DNA of 64,000 nucleotides from positions 21,422-85,421 of the forward strand of contig CAKQSI010000004.1 of assembly GCA_934272745.1 (NCBI GenBank), given 5' to 3'. Positions 8,934 to 18,206 of this stretch are shown one piece after another. The translations under genes were made by a program, and so were the position numbers. The stretch's first letter is position 1, and every line of letters begins with the position of its first letter. Source of the DNA: an uncultured Clostridia bacterium (GTDB lineage Bacteria; Bacillota; Clostridia; Christensenellales; Borkfalkiaceae). A model generated the notes under the pieces. It did not search any database, was not told the origin of the DNA, and was given only the letters and a program-made list of their open reading frames with translations.

Positions 8934-9941
8934 ATGTCGTTATCGCCGAGAAAAAAGAAGATTCTGCAAGTATTGGTAGACGAATATATCGCGACCGCCA
9001 CGCCGGTTTCCAGTAAAAGCATTACGGAGAATTACCTGACGGACGTCAGTTCCGCCACGGTAAGAAACGAACTTTCCGCCCTCGAAGAAATGGGGTACGT
9101 GTCCCACCTGCATACTTCAAGCGGCAGGGTTCCTTCTCCGCTCGGCTATAAATTTTACGTAAACGAACTGATGCAGCGGAAGAATCTTTCCAAAGCGCAA
9201 CTCGATTACATGAGAAACGTGCTGAGTCTGCATGCCGATAGTCTGGAGCAGGTGGTCAAAAACGCGGTCAAGGTCATCAGCGATATGACCGATTACACGT
9301 CGGTCGCCATGACCAACCTCAACCCGGAAGAAAAAATCGAAACGGTGCGCCTTTTAAAAATCAAAAAGGGCAGCGCGCTGCTGTTAATCGTCACCGAGAG
9401 CAGTATCTTAAAAGACGGGATCATTTCCATTCCCGAAACCGCGACCGAAGAAGCCGTGGATTCCGCTTCCAGAATGCTGGAACGGCTGCTGAAAGGCAAA
9501 CGCCTTTCGGAAACTTCCGAAGTGGAAGCGCAGGTGACCGAGGAATTCGGCGCTTACCGCGACGTATTCAACAGCGTGATGGAAGTCATCAAAAAGTACT
9601 GCGCGGCGGACGGAGAAGTCGTGATGGAAGGGGAGGATAAGATCCTTGCCCAGCCGGAATACTTCGACGTCGATAAGATCCGCGGATTTCTGACCGTCGT
9701 TTCGGACAAAGACAATCTTGCAAAGGTGCTGAAAGAGCAGGACGGCGGGATCGAGATCAACTTAAAGATCGGCGCGGACGGTGGGCTTTCGGACGACTGT
9801 TCGGTAGTTACCGCAACGTACTCTTCCGGCGGGGTGAATCTCGGGACGTACGGCGTGATCGGACCCATGCGAATGGATTATCAAAAGGTCATCACCGTAC
9901 TGGAAAACGTCGGAAAAATTCTGGAAGGATTATTGAAATGA
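8934..9941 (+). CDS. hrcA: Heat-inducible transcription repressor HrcA
   Basis: The 335-residue protein has the N-terminal winged helix of HrcA (residues ~1-85, with TATPVSSKSITENY and SSATVRNELSALEEMGY, then LHTSSGRVPS) and the GAF-like dimerisation domain behind it. It represses class I heat-shock genes by binding CIRCE, and its activity depends on the GroEL chaperonin in Bacillus. A strong AAAGGAGG precedes the ATG. The stop overlaps the grpE start by 4 nt. Confidence 0.97.
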   Translation: MSLSPRKKKILQVLVDEYIATATPVSSKSITENYLTDVSSATVRNELSALEEMGYVSHLHTSSGRVPSPLGYKFYVNELMQRKNLSKAQLDYMRNVLSLHADSLEQVVKNAVKVISDMTDYTSVAMTNLNPEEKIETVRLLKIKKGSALLLIVTESSILKDGIISIPETATEEAVDSASRMLERLLKGKRLSETSEVEAQVTEEFGAYRDVFNSVMEVIKKYCAADGEVVMEGEDKILAQPEYFDVDKIRGFLTVVSDKDNLAKVLKEQDGGIEINLKIGADGGLSDDCSVVTATYSSGGVNLGTYGVIGPMRMDYQKVITVLENVGKILEGLLK

Positions 9942-10552
9942 GTGAAGAAATCGTAAAAAACGAGGCTGTGGAAGAACAAACCGTTCCCCCCGCGGCGGAA
10001 GAAAAAGAAATTCCGCTGGAGGAGATGACGAGAAAGCAACTCCGGAGCCTTGTAGAATATTATAAGACGAAAGCCGAGGCCGGATCGGGCGAGGAGAGCA
10101 AAGAAACCAAAGAAAAACTCCTGGCAGCCGAAAAAGCCGCGGACGACTATAAAGACAAATGGATGCGGCTTGCCGCAGAGTTCGATAATTACAAAAAGCG
10201 CAACGCAAGACTCCGCACGGACAGTTTGCAGGAAGGGCGCGGGGAAATGGTCGTCAAGATCCTTCCCATCGGGGATAACCTCGATCGGGCGCTGAAAATG
10301 GACGTGGACGAAGGCACGTTAAAGGGTCTGGAAATGCTGAAAAAGAGTTTCTCGGACGTCCTGACTGCCGTAGGCGTTACCGAAACGTCGGCAAAGGGCG
10401 AAAGGTTCGACCCCGCCTTTCACGAAGCGGTAATGCAGGTGCCGACCGAAGACGAAGCCGCAGACGACACCATCGCGGAAGTGTATACCAAAGGGTATAA
10501 ACTGGGCGATAAAATCATCCGGTACGCGCAGGTTTCGGTTTACAAAGCGTAA
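9938..10552 (+). CDS. grpE: Nucleotide exchange factor GrpE
   Basis: This 204-residue GrpE has a charged, disordered N terminus (~50 residues), a long helical dimerisation stalk (DDYKDKWMRLAAEFDNYKKR at ~68-87) and the C-terminal beta domain with FDPAFHEAVMQVPT and GYKLGDKIIRYAQVSV. It releases ADP from DnaK. It overlaps hrcA by ATGA, indicating translational coupling, and is followed by a stem-loop before dnaK. Confidence 0.97.
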   Translation: MSEEIVKNEAVEEQTVPPAAEEKEIPLEEMTRKQLRSLVEYYKTKAEAGSGEESKETKEKLLAAEKAADDYKDKWMRLAAEFDNYKKRNARLRTDSLQEGRGEMVVKILPIGDNLDRALKMDVDEGTLKGLEMLKKSFSDVLTAVGVTETSAKGERFDPAFHEAVMQVPTEDEAADDTIAEVYTKGYKLGDKIIRYAQVSVYKA

Positions 10553-10585
10553 AACGATTTTTCCGGGAAACCGGAAAGGCGTTTT
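10551..10585 (+). promoter_or_regulatory. Stem-loop with GAAA tetraloop between grpE and dnaK
   Basis: AAAACG (10551-10556) pairs with CGTTTT (10580-10585). Across a one-base bulge, 10558-10566 continues the stem with 10571-10579 around a GAAA loop. The stem begins at the TAA of grpE and ends in TTTT, so it could attenuate transcription or set an mRNA processing point that gives dnaK its own stable transcript. No separate promoter is visible before dnaK. Confidence 0.55.
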
Positions 10586-10625
10586 CATATAAATTTAAAA
10601 ATAACGAAAAAGGAGATTATAGATT

Positions 10626-12416
10626 ATGAGCAAAGTTATCGGTATCGATCTGGGTACTACAAACTCTTGTGTAGCGGTTATGGAAGGCGGCGAACCCGTC
10701 GTTATTGCAAATGCGGAAGGTTCCAGAACGACTCCTTCTGTGGTAGCGTTTCAGAAAAACGGTGAAAGACTGGTGGGTCAGGTTGCAAAACGTCAGGCGG
10801 TGGCAAACCCCGACCGTACGGTAATTTCTATTAAACGTCATATGGGCAGCGATTATAAAGTGGAAGTGGACGGCAAGAAATATTCCCCGCAGGAAATTTC
10901 CGCAATGATCCTGACCAAACTGAAGACGGATGCGGAAGCGTACCTCGGCGACAAAGTGACCGAAGCGGTCATTACCTGCCCGGCATACTTCTCGGACAGC
11001 CAGCGTCAGGCAACCAAAGACGCCGGCAAGATTGCGGGATTAAACGTCCTGCGTATCATCAACGAACCGACGGCAGCCGCGCTTGCTTACGGTCTGGACA
11101 AAGATAAAGGCAGCCACAAAGTCATCATTTACGACCTCGGCGGCGGCACGTTCGACGTTTCCATTCTGGAAATCGGCGACGGCGTGTTTGAAGTTTTAGC
11201 CACCAACGGCAACACCATGCTGGGCGGCGACGACTTCGATAAAAAGATCATGGACTATCTGGTTGCGGAATTCAAAAATTCCGACGGTATCGACCTTTCG
11301 GGCGATAAGATGGCAATGCAGAGATTGAAAGAAGCCGCCGAAAAAGCCAAGATCGAACTTTCCGGTATGTCTTCTACCGAAATCAACCTGCCGTTCATTA
11401 CGGCGGACGCGACCGGTCCGAAGCACCTCGCGGTTACTTTGACCAAGCAGAAATTCGACGCGATGACCGCAGACCTCGTCAACGCTACGCTGACGCCGCT
11501 TGCGCAGGCGATGAAAGACGCCGGTCTGTCGTATTCGGACATCGACAAAGTCATTCTGGTCGGCGGTTCCACCCGTATCCCGGCAGTCGTGGACGCGGTA
11601 AGAAAAGCCACCGGCAAGGAACCCTTCAAGGGCATCAACCCCGACGAATGCGTCGCTATCGGCGCGGCTATTCAGGGCGGCGTCCTTTCGGGCGAAGTCA
11701 AAGACGTCCTTCTGCTGGACGTCACCCCGCTGTCTTTGGGTATCGAAACGCTGGGCGGCGTGTTTACCAAACTGATCGACAGAAACACCACGATTCCCGT
11801 CAAAAAGTCGCAGATCTTCTCGACGGCGGCAGATAACCAGACGCAGGTCGATATTCACGTCCTGCAGGGCGAACGCCAGTTTGCGAAAGACAATAAAACG
11901 CTGGGCAGATTTGCTCTCGACGGCATTGCGCCCGCTCCCCGCGGCATTCCGCAGATCGAAGTCACCTTCGATATCGACGCGAACGGTATCGTTCATGTAG
12001 AAGCGAAAGACGTCGCTTCCGGCAAGACGCAGAACATCACCATCACCGCTTCCACCAACCTTTCCGAAGCAGACATCGACAAGGCGGTAAAAGAAGCCGA
12101 AATGTATGCCGAAGAAGATAAAAAGCGCAAAGAATCGGTAGAAAACAAGAACAAACTGGACGGCATGATCTTCGCTATCGAAAAGTCGATGAACGACCTT
12201 GGCGACAAATTGACCGCAGAAGACAAAGCCAAACTGGAAGAAGAATTGAAAGTTGCGAAAGAAGAACTGAATTCGGGCGACGACGATCGTATCGCGAAAG
12301 CGACCGAACGTCTGACCAACGAATCGCAGCAGATCTTCGCTAAAGTTTATCAGCAGGCGCAGGGCGCCGAGGCCGGTCCGGAAGGAACGAACGGCACCGA
12401 AGGTCAGGCAAACTAA
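10626..12416 (+). CDS. dnaK: Molecular chaperone DnaK (Hsp70)
   Basis: The 596-residue protein has all Hsp70 signatures: [18 protein letters not shown] at residue 5, [14 protein letters not shown] near 170 and [19 protein letters not shown] near 305. A substrate-binding domain and helical lid follow, and the tail is Gly/Glu rich. It is slightly shorter than Gram-negative DnaK, as usual in Firmicutes, which lack an insertion in the ATPase domain. AAGGAG lies 9 nt before the ATG. It works with GrpE upstream and DnaJ downstream under HrcA control. Confidence 0.98.
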   Translation: MSKVIGIDLGTTNSCVAVMEGGEPVVIANAEGSRTTPSVVAFQKNGERLVGQVAKRQAVANPDRTVISIKRHMGSDYKVEVDGKKYSPQEISAMILTKLKTDAEAYLGDKVTEAVITCPAYFSDSQRQATKDAGKIAGLNVLRIINEPTAAALAYGLDKDKGSHKVIIYDLGGGTFDVSILEIGDGVFEVLATNGNTMLGGDDFDKKIMDYLVAEFKNSDGIDLSGDKMAMQRLKEAAEKAKIELSGMSSTEINLPFITADATGPKHLAVTLTKQKFDAMTADLVNATLTPLAQAMKDAGLSYSDIDKVILVGGSTRIPAVVDAVRKATGKEPFKGINPDECVAIGAAIQGGVLSGEVKDVLLLDVTPLSLGIETLGGVFTKLIDRNTTIPVKKSQIFSTAADNQTQVDIHVLQGERQFAKDNKTLGRFALDGIAPAPRGIPQIEVTFDIDANGIVHVEAKDVASGKTQNITITASTNLSEADIDKAVKEAEMYAEEDKKRKESVENKNKLDGMIFAIEKSMNDLGDKLTAEDKAKLEEELKVAKEELNSGDDDRIAKATERLTNESQQIFAKVYQQAQGAEAGPEGTNGTEGQAN

Positions 12417-12491
12417 CCTTTCGGGTTGAAGAAAAGTCTTTCGGGATTGGCGGATCGACCTTCGCCGGATAACGAACAGAAAATAAAATCT

Positions 12492-12518
12492 CCGCGCCGG
12501 GGCGTTGCTCCGGCGCGG
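12492..12518 (+). promoter_or_regulatory. GC hairpin between dnaK and dnaJ
   Basis: CCGCGCCGG (12492-12500) pairs perfectly with 12510-12518 around a 9-nt loop. No T tract follows. It sits in the 254-nt dnaK-dnaJ gap and may stabilise the dnaK message or dampen read-through into dnaJ. Nothing else was seen in the gap. Confidence 0.5.
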
Positions 12519-12670
12519 TATTCGGGCAAAACGGAAACCGCGCGGACTTCCCGGAGGGCGGGAGAGGGTAACTCTGTTTCCGCCAAGGGGAAAGCGTCGT
12601 TTCACCCGTCCCGGTGCCGGTTTGCCGCGTAAGCGGAAAGCCGGTTTTCCGTTATAAAAAAGGAAATTTT

Positions 12671-13816
12671 ATGGCAAAGAATTATTACGAAATTCTGGGC
12701 GTGGCAAAAACCGCGTCACAGGACGAGATTAAGGCGGCGTACCGCAAACTGGTAAAACAGTATCATCCCGATCTGCACCCCAACGACGCGGCATGCGCCG
12801 AAAAATTCAAAGAGATCAACGAGGCGAACGAAACGCTTTCCGATCCGCAAAAACGCAGCCAGTACGATTATACGCTCGATCATCCGGGCGCTGAGAACTT
12901 CGGCGGCGGGGGAGGATTCTCCGGCGCGGGGTTCGATTTCGGCGATATTTTCGGCGATATTTTCAGCCAGTTTACCGGGGGCGGAAGGGCGTCGCAGGGC
13001 GGCGCTCCGCAGCCGCAGAAAGGCGCGGACGTCACCATCGAACTATCCATCAGTTTTATGGACGCGGTGAAAGGCTGCGTGCGCGACGTTGCGTATACGA
13101 GAAACGAACCCTGCGCTTCCTGTAAGGGCACGGGTGCGAAAAACGGCACGGAATACGTCAAATGCGACAAATGTAACGGTACCGGTCAGGTGCAGTTCGT
13201 ATCGCAGAATTCGTTCTTCCGTTCGGTCAACGTTCGTCCTTGCGACGCTTGCCGCGGAACGGGCAAAAAGATCAAAGAAGCCTGCCCCGACTGCAAAGGT
13301 AAGGGGTATATCAAGAAGAAAACCGAAGTCAAGATCGAGATTCCTGCCGGCGTGGACAACGGCAATATTCTGAAAAAGCGCGGCTTTGGCGAAGCGTCTT
13401 TAAACGGCGGACCGTGCGGCGACCTCAATATCATCATCAACGTGCTGCCGCATAAACTGTTCAAGCGGAAAGGTGCGGATTTATATGTGGAATTGCCCAT
13501 TTCCTATAAAACGGCGGTTCTGGGCGGCAAGGTGCTGGTTCCCGGCGTAGACGAGGCGTTTTCTTACGCTATTCCGGAAGGAACGCAGAGCGGCAAAATG
13601 TTCTGCGCAAGAGGCAAAGGCGTTAAGGGAAGAATCGGCAGCGGCGATATGTACATTACCGTTGTGGTGGAAGTGCCGAAGTCGATCACAAAAGATCAGA
13701 AAAAGGCGCTGGACGCGCTGGAGCCCTTGCTCGACGCCCGGCAGTACGCCAAGATCAAGGCCTATCAGGACAACATGAGCGCGCTTTACGGGGTGGATCC
13801 GTACGCTTCCAAATAA
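12671..13816 (+). CDS. dnaJ: Chaperone protein DnaJ (Hsp40)
   Basis: The start is placed at the ATG at 12671, behind AAAAAAGGAAA, because the protein then begins MAKNYYEILGV as DnaJ does; an upstream in-frame start would add 19 unrelated residues. The 381-residue type I DnaJ has a J domain with HPD (YHPDLHPND near 33), a Gly/Phe-rich segment (~75-110), four zinc motifs (CASCKGTG, CDKCNGTG, CDACRGTG, CPDCKGKG) and the C-terminal client-binding domains. It stimulates DnaK ATPase activity. Confidence 0.97.
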   Translation: MAKNYYEILGVAKTASQDEIKAAYRKLVKQYHPDLHPNDAACAEKFKEINEANETLSDPQKRSQYDYTLDHPGAENFGGGGGFSGAGFDFGDIFGDIFSQFTGGGRASQGGAPQPQKGADVTIELSISFMDAVKGCVRDVAYTRNEPCASCKGTGAKNGTEYVKCDKCNGTGQVQFVSQNSFFRSVNVRPCDACRGTGKKIKEACPDCKGKGYIKKKTEVKIEIPAGVDNGNILKKRGFGEASLNGGPCGDLNIIINVLPHKLFKRKGADLYVELPISYKTAVLGGKVLVPGVDEAFSYAIPEGTQSGKMFCARGKGVKGRIGSGDMYITVVVEVPKSITKDQKKALDALEPLLDARQYAKIKAYQDNMSALYGVDPYASK

Positions 13817-14090
13817 GGGCGTTATATAGGCGATAGGGCGGCGAAAAAGAAGGGCTCGTTGTTTCAGCGAGAATTGCCCGGCAATGCAGCCCCGGGAATC
13901 ATGCCCGATATATACGAAAAAATAAGACCGTACCGGAATTTCCGGTGCGGTCTTTTGTGTGAAATTGGTCAATCGTTGTTTCCGAATTAAAATGGTACTG
14001 TTTTCGGGGCGATAAGATAAACGGTTCTGCCATTTTTAGATGGCAAAACACCCCAAAGCGCAAAAATCGCGGGAAAAGATCGCTTAAAAA
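13817..14090. other. dnaJ-prmA intergenic stretch
   Basis: Apart from the terminator at 13924, only short GC-rich inverted segments are visible (13850-13910). No gene or known RNA motif was recognised. Confidence 0.5.
13924..13955 (+). terminator. Terminator of the heat-shock operon
   Basis: A 14-bp stem (13924-13937 with 13941-13954, one T-G pair) closes a 3-nt loop. The stem ends in TCTTTT. Confidence 0.85.
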
Positions 14091-14119
14091 TTGATTTTTT
14101 TCCCCCGATATGCTAAAAT
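14091..14119 (+). promoter_or_regulatory. Promoter of the prmA operon
   Basis: TTGATT (14091-14096), a 17-nt spacer and an extended -10 TGCTAAAAT ending at 14119. The same TGCTAAAAT is found before the U32 gene. Confidence 0.75.
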
Positions 14120-14135
14120 AAACGGGAATGGAACG

Positions 14136-14170
14136 GTCGGCTTCGTCTTTAAAAGAAAAGCCGGCTTTTT
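14136..14170 (+). terminator. Terminator-like hairpin in the prmA leader (possible attenuator)
   Basis: GTCGGCTT (14136-14143) pairs with AAGCCGGC (14158-14165, one wobble) and is followed by TTTTT, just 10 nt before the prmA ATG. It lies downstream of the predicted promoter, so it could reduce read-through into prmA-rsmE-mtaB. Confidence 0.5.
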
Positions 14171-14180
14171 AGGAGCAACT

Positions 14181-15125
14181 ATGCAGTTTATCGAAGTTAC
14201 GACGCACACCACAGAAGAGTGTGCCGATCTCGTTTCCGACCTCTTCTGGGGGTATGCAAATTACGGCGTGGCGATTTCCGACCCTGCCGATCTTATCATG
14301 CTCAAAAAGGAAAAAAATCCCAAATGGGATTACATCGACGACGCGCTTTTTGACGGCTCCGAGGAAGTGCTTGTCAAGTGCTTTCTTCCCAAAGATACGG
14401 CGGTGGAAACCATTCCGAAACTTCTGAACGATCTTGAGGATCTTCGTGCGCGCACGGCGGGAAATCTATCCTGCGGATCTTTGGAAACCACGCAGAAAGA
14501 GGTGGACGGCGACGAATGGCGGGAGATCTGGAAAAGTCATTATCGCCCCATTCCGATGGGAAAAATCGTCGTCTGTCCGGAATGGATCGACTACGCCGCA
14601 AAGGAGAACGAGCACGTCGTAAAGATCGACAGCAATATGGCGTTCGGCACGGGCGAACACGAAACCACCGCCATGTGTATCGATCTGTTGCAGAAATATA
14701 TCCGCCCGGGGGACGATGCGGTTGACGTCGGCACCGGCAGCGGAATTTTGGGCATTTCCATGGCGCTTCTCGGGGCGAAACGCGTCACGATGAGCGACAT
14801 CGATTACGTTGCCGTGACTTCCGCAAAAAGAAACGTAAAAAATAACGGCGTGGAAAAAATCTGCACCGTATTTCAGGGCAGCATTCCGGACGAGGAAGAT
14901 AAAAAGGGCGACGTCGTGACGGCAAACATTACGGCGGACGTACTGATCGGGCTTTCGGACGGGCTGATTTCCCACGTGAAACAGGGCGGCGTTCTCATTT
15001 TAAGCGGCATTATTCATAAAAGAAAACAGGACGTTTTGTCCTGCTTTACGGCAAAGGGTATGGAGCCGATAGGCGCCGGAACGCGCGGGGAATGGAACGC
15101 TCTTGCGCTGAGGAAAAAATCGTGA
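14181..15125 (+). CDS. prmA: Ribosomal protein L11 methyltransferase PrmA
   Basis: The start at 14181 gives MQFIEVTTHTTEEC, has TAGGAGC 8 nt upstream and lies after the leader hairpin; the longer frame from 14091 starts inside the promoter. The 314-residue enzyme has the PrmA N-terminal substrate domain, then FGTGEHETT (residues ~154-162), the SAM-binding VDVGTGSGILGISMALLGA (~180-198) and NITADVLIGL (~252). It trimethylates L11 using SAM. It overlaps rsmE by 4 nt, the order seen in many Firmicutes after dnaJ. Confidence 0.95.
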   Translation: MQFIEVTTHTTEECADLVSDLFWGYANYGVAISDPADLIMLKKEKNPKWDYIDDALFDGSEEVLVKCFLPKDTAVETIPKLLNDLEDLRARTAGNLSCGSLETTQKEVDGDEWREIWKSHYRPIPMGKIVVCPEWIDYAAKENEHVVKIDSNMAFGTGEHETTAMCIDLLQKYIRPGDDAVDVGTGSGILGISMALLGAKRVTMSDIDYVAVTSAKRNVKNNGVEKICTVFQGSIPDEEDKKGDVVTANITADVLIGLSDGLISHVKQGGVLILSGIIHKRKQDVLSCFTAKGMEPIGAGTRGEWNALALRKKS

Positions 15126-15841
15126 GCGGCGCGCGCCGTTTTTTCGCCCCGGACGTGACTGCGGGCGAATATGCCTTGGAAGGGGAAGAATATAACCACG
15201 CGGCAAACGTCCTCCGCTTAAAAACCGGGGACGAAGTGGTGGTTTCCGACGGGGCGGGGAAAGATTATTCCGGCACTGTGGAAAGGGTGGAAAAAAAGCG
15301 TATGATTCTGCGCCTTGCGCCGGGGACGGAAAACCCCTGCAAGCCCAAGACCGGAATCACGCTTGCCGTCGGATTTCTGAAAGGGGATAAAACCGAACTC
15401 GTGGTGCAGAAAGCGACCGAACTGGGCGCTTCCCGCGTGGTGGTGTTCGATTCGGAATTTTCCAGCGCGTTCGTCAGCGAAAATAAACTGGGTCGGTTGA
15501 CGCGCGTTGTGGAAGAGGCGGCGAAACAGTGCGGCAGGGCGGAGTTTCCCGCCGTGGAATATCTTCCGCTTGCCGAAGCGCTGAACGCCTTTTCGGGCGT
15601 AAAAAATAAAGTTTTCGCCTGCGAATTTGAAGAAGAAACGCCGCTTGATCTTTCTGACTTATCGGGCGAAACGGTGCTTTTTGTCGGCAGCGAAGGTGGC
15701 TTTTCGCAAAAGGAAAGGGAACTTGCGCTGTCGCTCGGGTACCGTTCGGTAACGCTCGGCAGGCGCATTCTGCGCGCGGAAACGGCGGCGATCTCGCTGC
15801 TTGCGGTTGCCGCGTACCGGCTCGGGGAGTGGAACAGATGA
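15122..15841 (+). CDS. rsmE: 16S rRNA (uracil1498-N3)-methyltransferase RsmE
   Basis: I choose the GTG at 15122 (GTGA overlap with prmA, GAGGAAAA upstream), giving a 239-residue protein that begins MSGARRFFA; an ATG at 15092 would add ten residues buried in prmA. A PUA-like N-terminal domain (NHAANVLRLKTGDEV) leads to the SPOUT knot with KATELGASRVV, VGSEGGFSQKE and LGRRILRAETAAI, the SAM-binding trefoil loops. It methylates U1498 of 16S rRNA. It overlaps mtaB by ATGA. Confidence 0.95.
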   Translation: MSGARRFFAPDVTAGEYALEGEEYNHAANVLRLKTGDEVVVSDGAGKDYSGTVERVEKKRMILRLAPGTENPCKPKTGITLAVGFLKGDKTELVVQKATELGASRVVVFDSEFSSAFVSENKLGRLTRVVEEAAKQCGRAEFPAVEYLPLAEALNAFSGVKNKVFACEFEEETPLDLSDLSGETVLFVGSEGGFSQKERELALSLGYRSVTLGRRILRAETAAISLLAVAAYRLGEWNR

Positions 15842-17118
15842 AGATCTGCGTGTTTTCGCTCGGTTGCAAGGTCAACGAAAGCGAGTGCAATTCCATCGCA
15901 AGCGGCTTGAAAAATGCCGGTTTCGACGCGGAAGCAGGGCTTTTTCCCGCCGATATTTACATTCTCAATACCTGCGCCGTCACGAAAGAAGCCGAAAAAA
16001 AATCCCGGCAGGCGATCGCGCGGGTAAAAAAACTTTCTCCGCAGTGTAAAGTAGTGGTGACGGGTTGCGCTTCCGAAAAGGCGCCGCGGGATTTTGCGGA
16101 CAAAGCGGGCGTGGCGTTCGTTATCGGCACGGGGCGCAAGTCCCGCGTGATCGAAGAAGTAAAAAACATCGCGTCGGGTAAAATGCCTTCCGCAATCATA
16201 GCCGATTCCCCGCGCGACCAGAAAGAAGCGGAACCCTTTGACGAACTGCCCCCGGCGGTCACTTCCCGCGCGAGGGCGGACGTAAAAGTACAGGACGGCT
16301 GCAACAATTTTTGCTCGTACTGTATCATTCCGTACCTGCGCGGCAGGGAGCGTAGCCGGGAGATTGAAAATATCAGAAAGGAAATTCTGGCGCTTACCCC
16401 GCTCGAAACGGTGCTGACCGGCATCAATCTTTCCGCCTACCGGGTGAAAGAGGGAGGACTTTCGCAGCTTCTGACCGCGATTGCGGACGTGAAAACGCGT
16501 ATTCGGCTGGGATCGCTGGAAGTGCGCGTGATAACCGACGAATTTCTGACCGCCTGTAAAAACCTGTACGACTTCGCGCCGCATTTTCATCTTTCGCTGC
16601 AATCGGGCAGCGACGTCGTGTTAAAAGGAATGAACCGTCATTATACCGCCGCGGAATACCTCGAAAAAGTAGCGCTCATCCGGTCTTATTTCCCGGACGC
16701 GGCGATCACGACCGACGTCATTTCCGGTTTCCCCACCGAAACCGAAGAGGAGTTTGAAAATTCCTATAAAACGGTAGAAAAAGCGGCGTTTTCCGCCGTG
16801 CATTGTTTTCCGTTCAGCCCGCGGGAGGGGACGAAAGCCGCGCTTTTGCCCGACCTCGATAAAGAGGTCAAAAAACAGCGCAACGATCGCATGATGCGCC
16901 TTTCCGCCGAACTTTCTTCCCGCTGGACGAACGCCCACCTCGGCAAATCTCTGGAATGGATCGCGGAGGAGTGCGAAAACGGCTATACGTTCGGCTATAC
17001 CGGCAACTATATCCGCGTAAAAGTCGCGGGCAGGGTGCCGCTCGGCGTGTATCTGGTCACGTTGAAGCAGGCGGAAGCGGACGCCGTTGTGGGAGAGATT
17101 GAACGAAAAATCCGGTAG
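15838..17118 (+). CDS. mtaB: tRNA t6A37 methylthiotransferase MtaB
   Basis: The start at 15838 overlaps the rsmE stop (ATGA) and is 8-9 nt from GGGGAG; an ATG at 15829 is possible but less well spaced. The 426-residue protein has the UPF0004 domain with FSLGCKVNESECNS, where GCKVN is typical of MtaB rather than MiaB or RimO. The radical-SAM motif is Cys155-x3-Cys159-x2-Cys162 (GCNNFCSYCIIPYLRGRERS), and a TRAM-like domain lies at the C terminus. It converts t6A37 to ms2t6A in tRNA(Lys). The N-terminal cysteines (GCKVN, NTCAV, TGCAS) bind the auxiliary cluster. Confidence 0.94.
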   Translation: MKICVFSLGCKVNESECNSIASGLKNAGFDAEAGLFPADIYILNTCAVTKEAEKKSRQAIARVKKLSPQCKVVVTGCASEKAPRDFADKAGVAFVIGTGRKSRVIEEVKNIASGKMPSAIIADSPRDQKEAEPFDELPPAVTSRARADVKVQDGCNNFCSYCIIPYLRGRERSREIENIRKEILALTPLETVLTGINLSAYRVKEGGLSQLLTAIADVKTRIRLGSLEVRVITDEFLTACKNLYDFAPHFHLSLQSGSDVVLKGMNRHYTAAEYLEKVALIRSYFPDAAITTDVISGFPTETEEEFENSYKTVEKAAFSAVHCFPFSPREGTKAALLPDLDKEVKKQRNDRMMRLSAELSSRWTNAHLGKSLEWIAEECENGYTFGYTGNYIRVKVAGRVPLGVYLVTLKQAEADAVVGEIERKIR

Positions 17119-17274
17119 CAGTTGCCGGGAAAATCGGGAAGGTCGGGTGGTTTTTTGCCGTTTTTGGGAGAAAAATCACCCGGATATCATCAATTTTGCC
17201 GGGAAAGCTTCCGGTTTCCGTCCATCATTTTTCGGGAAAAATCCCGGCTTTTATCAATAAAAAGGAGAAATACT

Positions 17275-17616
17275 ATGAACGATTGTCTGTTTTGTAAAAT
17301 CGCGACGGGCGAAATCCCCGCAAAGGTTGCGTACGAAGACGAAGATATGATTATCTTTGCCGATATCGAACCCAAAGCCAAGCGTCACTATCTTCTGGTG
17401 CCGAAAAAGCACTTCAAACTGCTGGCGGAAATGACCGACGAAGACGCGCTTCTGGTTGCAAGATGCCTGAAAAAGATTCCCGCGCTCAGCGAGCAGTTAG
17501 GACTTTCGGGCGGGTACCGTCTGGTGATCAATCAGGGCGACGACGCGGGGCAGACCGTGCCGCACCTGCATATTCATATTCTTGCCGGGCAAAAGATGGG
17601 CTGGCAGCCCGCGTAA
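17275..17616 (+). CDS. HIT-family nucleotide hydrolase
   Basis: The start at 17275 (AAAGGAG seven nt upstream) gives a 113-residue histidine-triad protein: CLFCKIATGEIPAKVAYED at the N terminus and the catalytic triad HLHIHI near residues 98-103. Members hydrolyse phosphoramidate or AMP-lysine type substrates; the precise substrate is unknown. The 156-nt gap after mtaB contains imperfect inverted repeats (for example 17144-17183) and no obvious promoter, so cotranscription with mtaB is likely. Confidence 0.93.
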   Translation: MNDCLFCKIATGEIPAKVAYEDEDMIIFADIEPKAKRHYLLVPKKHFKLLAEMTDEDALLVARCLKKIPALSEQLGLSGGYRLVINQGDDAGQTVPHLHIHILAGQKMGWQPA

Positions 17617-17867
17617 AGCGGAAAACGCAGTTCTTTCCGGAAGGATATCGGAAACGGGTACGATAGCGGTTTATCCGGCAGCGCTGCGGCGGTTGTTCCG
17701 TCGGGCGCCGGGGAAGATTTTCCGGTAACCGCGCCGGGAATTTCCGGCAAGGCGCGGCGAGTTCCTTTCCGGCAAGGCGCCGGGAATGATCGCGATAAAA
17801 AACCGGTACCGGCTCAGATTTTGCGGAAGAAAAATGACAAATTTTCTTAAAAAGCGCTTGCAATCGG
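17617..17867. other. hit-rpsU intergenic stretch
   Basis: A GC-rich stretch with a 14-bp direct repeat TTCCGGCAAGGCGC (17742-17755 and 17767-17780) and several CCGG-containing inverted bits. No gene or clear terminator was seen. Confidence 0.5.
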
Positions 17868-17896
17868 TTGACAACGCCGCCCCGATTTTGTATAAT
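17868..17896 (+). promoter_or_regulatory. Strong promoter of rpsU
   Basis: TTGACA (17868-17873), a 17-nt spacer and TATAAT (17891-17896): both hexamers are consensus. Confidence 0.95.
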
Positions 17897-17938
17897 ACTT
17901 CCCGGAATAAACGCATTGGGCGAAGGAGGGGTGAATAA

Positions 17939-18118
17939 ATGTCCACGATCAGAGTCGGCGAAAACGAAACGCTGGAAAACGCGCTGCGTCGTTTTAAACG
18001 CAAATGCTCCAGAGACGCGATCATCAGCGACCTTCGCAAAAAAGAGCATTACGAAAAGCCTTCGGTAAGACGTAAAAAGAAGTCCGAAGCCGCAAGAAAG
18101 AGAAGTTCCAAAAACTAA
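17939..18118 (+). CDS. rpsU: Small ribosomal subunit protein bS21
   Basis: A 59-residue frame begins [20 protein letters not shown] and continues with the S21 block [19 protein letters not shown] and a basic tail. GAAGGAGGGG is 8-9 nt upstream of the ATG and a consensus promoter lies 43 nt upstream. S21 sits at the 30S platform and helps initiation. It follows prmA-rsmE-mtaB as in many Firmicutes and has its own terminator. Confidence 0.97.
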   Translation: MSTIRVGENETLENALRRFKRKCSRDAIISDLRKKEHYEKPSVRRKKKSEAARKRSSKN

Positions 18119-18138
18119 ATAATTCATTCAGTTTTTAC

Positions 18139-18188
18139 ACCCGATAAGTTGCCGTAGAAAGTTACGGTCTTATCGGGTTATTTTTTTG
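18139..18188 (+). terminator. Terminator of rpsU
   Basis: ACCCGATAAG (18139-18148) pairs with CTTATCGGGT (18169-18178). An inner CCGTA/TACGG stem caps it, and a run of seven Ts follows. Read-through would enter the next gene, whose RBS lies just downstream. Confidence 0.9.
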
Positions 18189-18206
18189 TTGAAAAGGAGT
18201 AATTCT

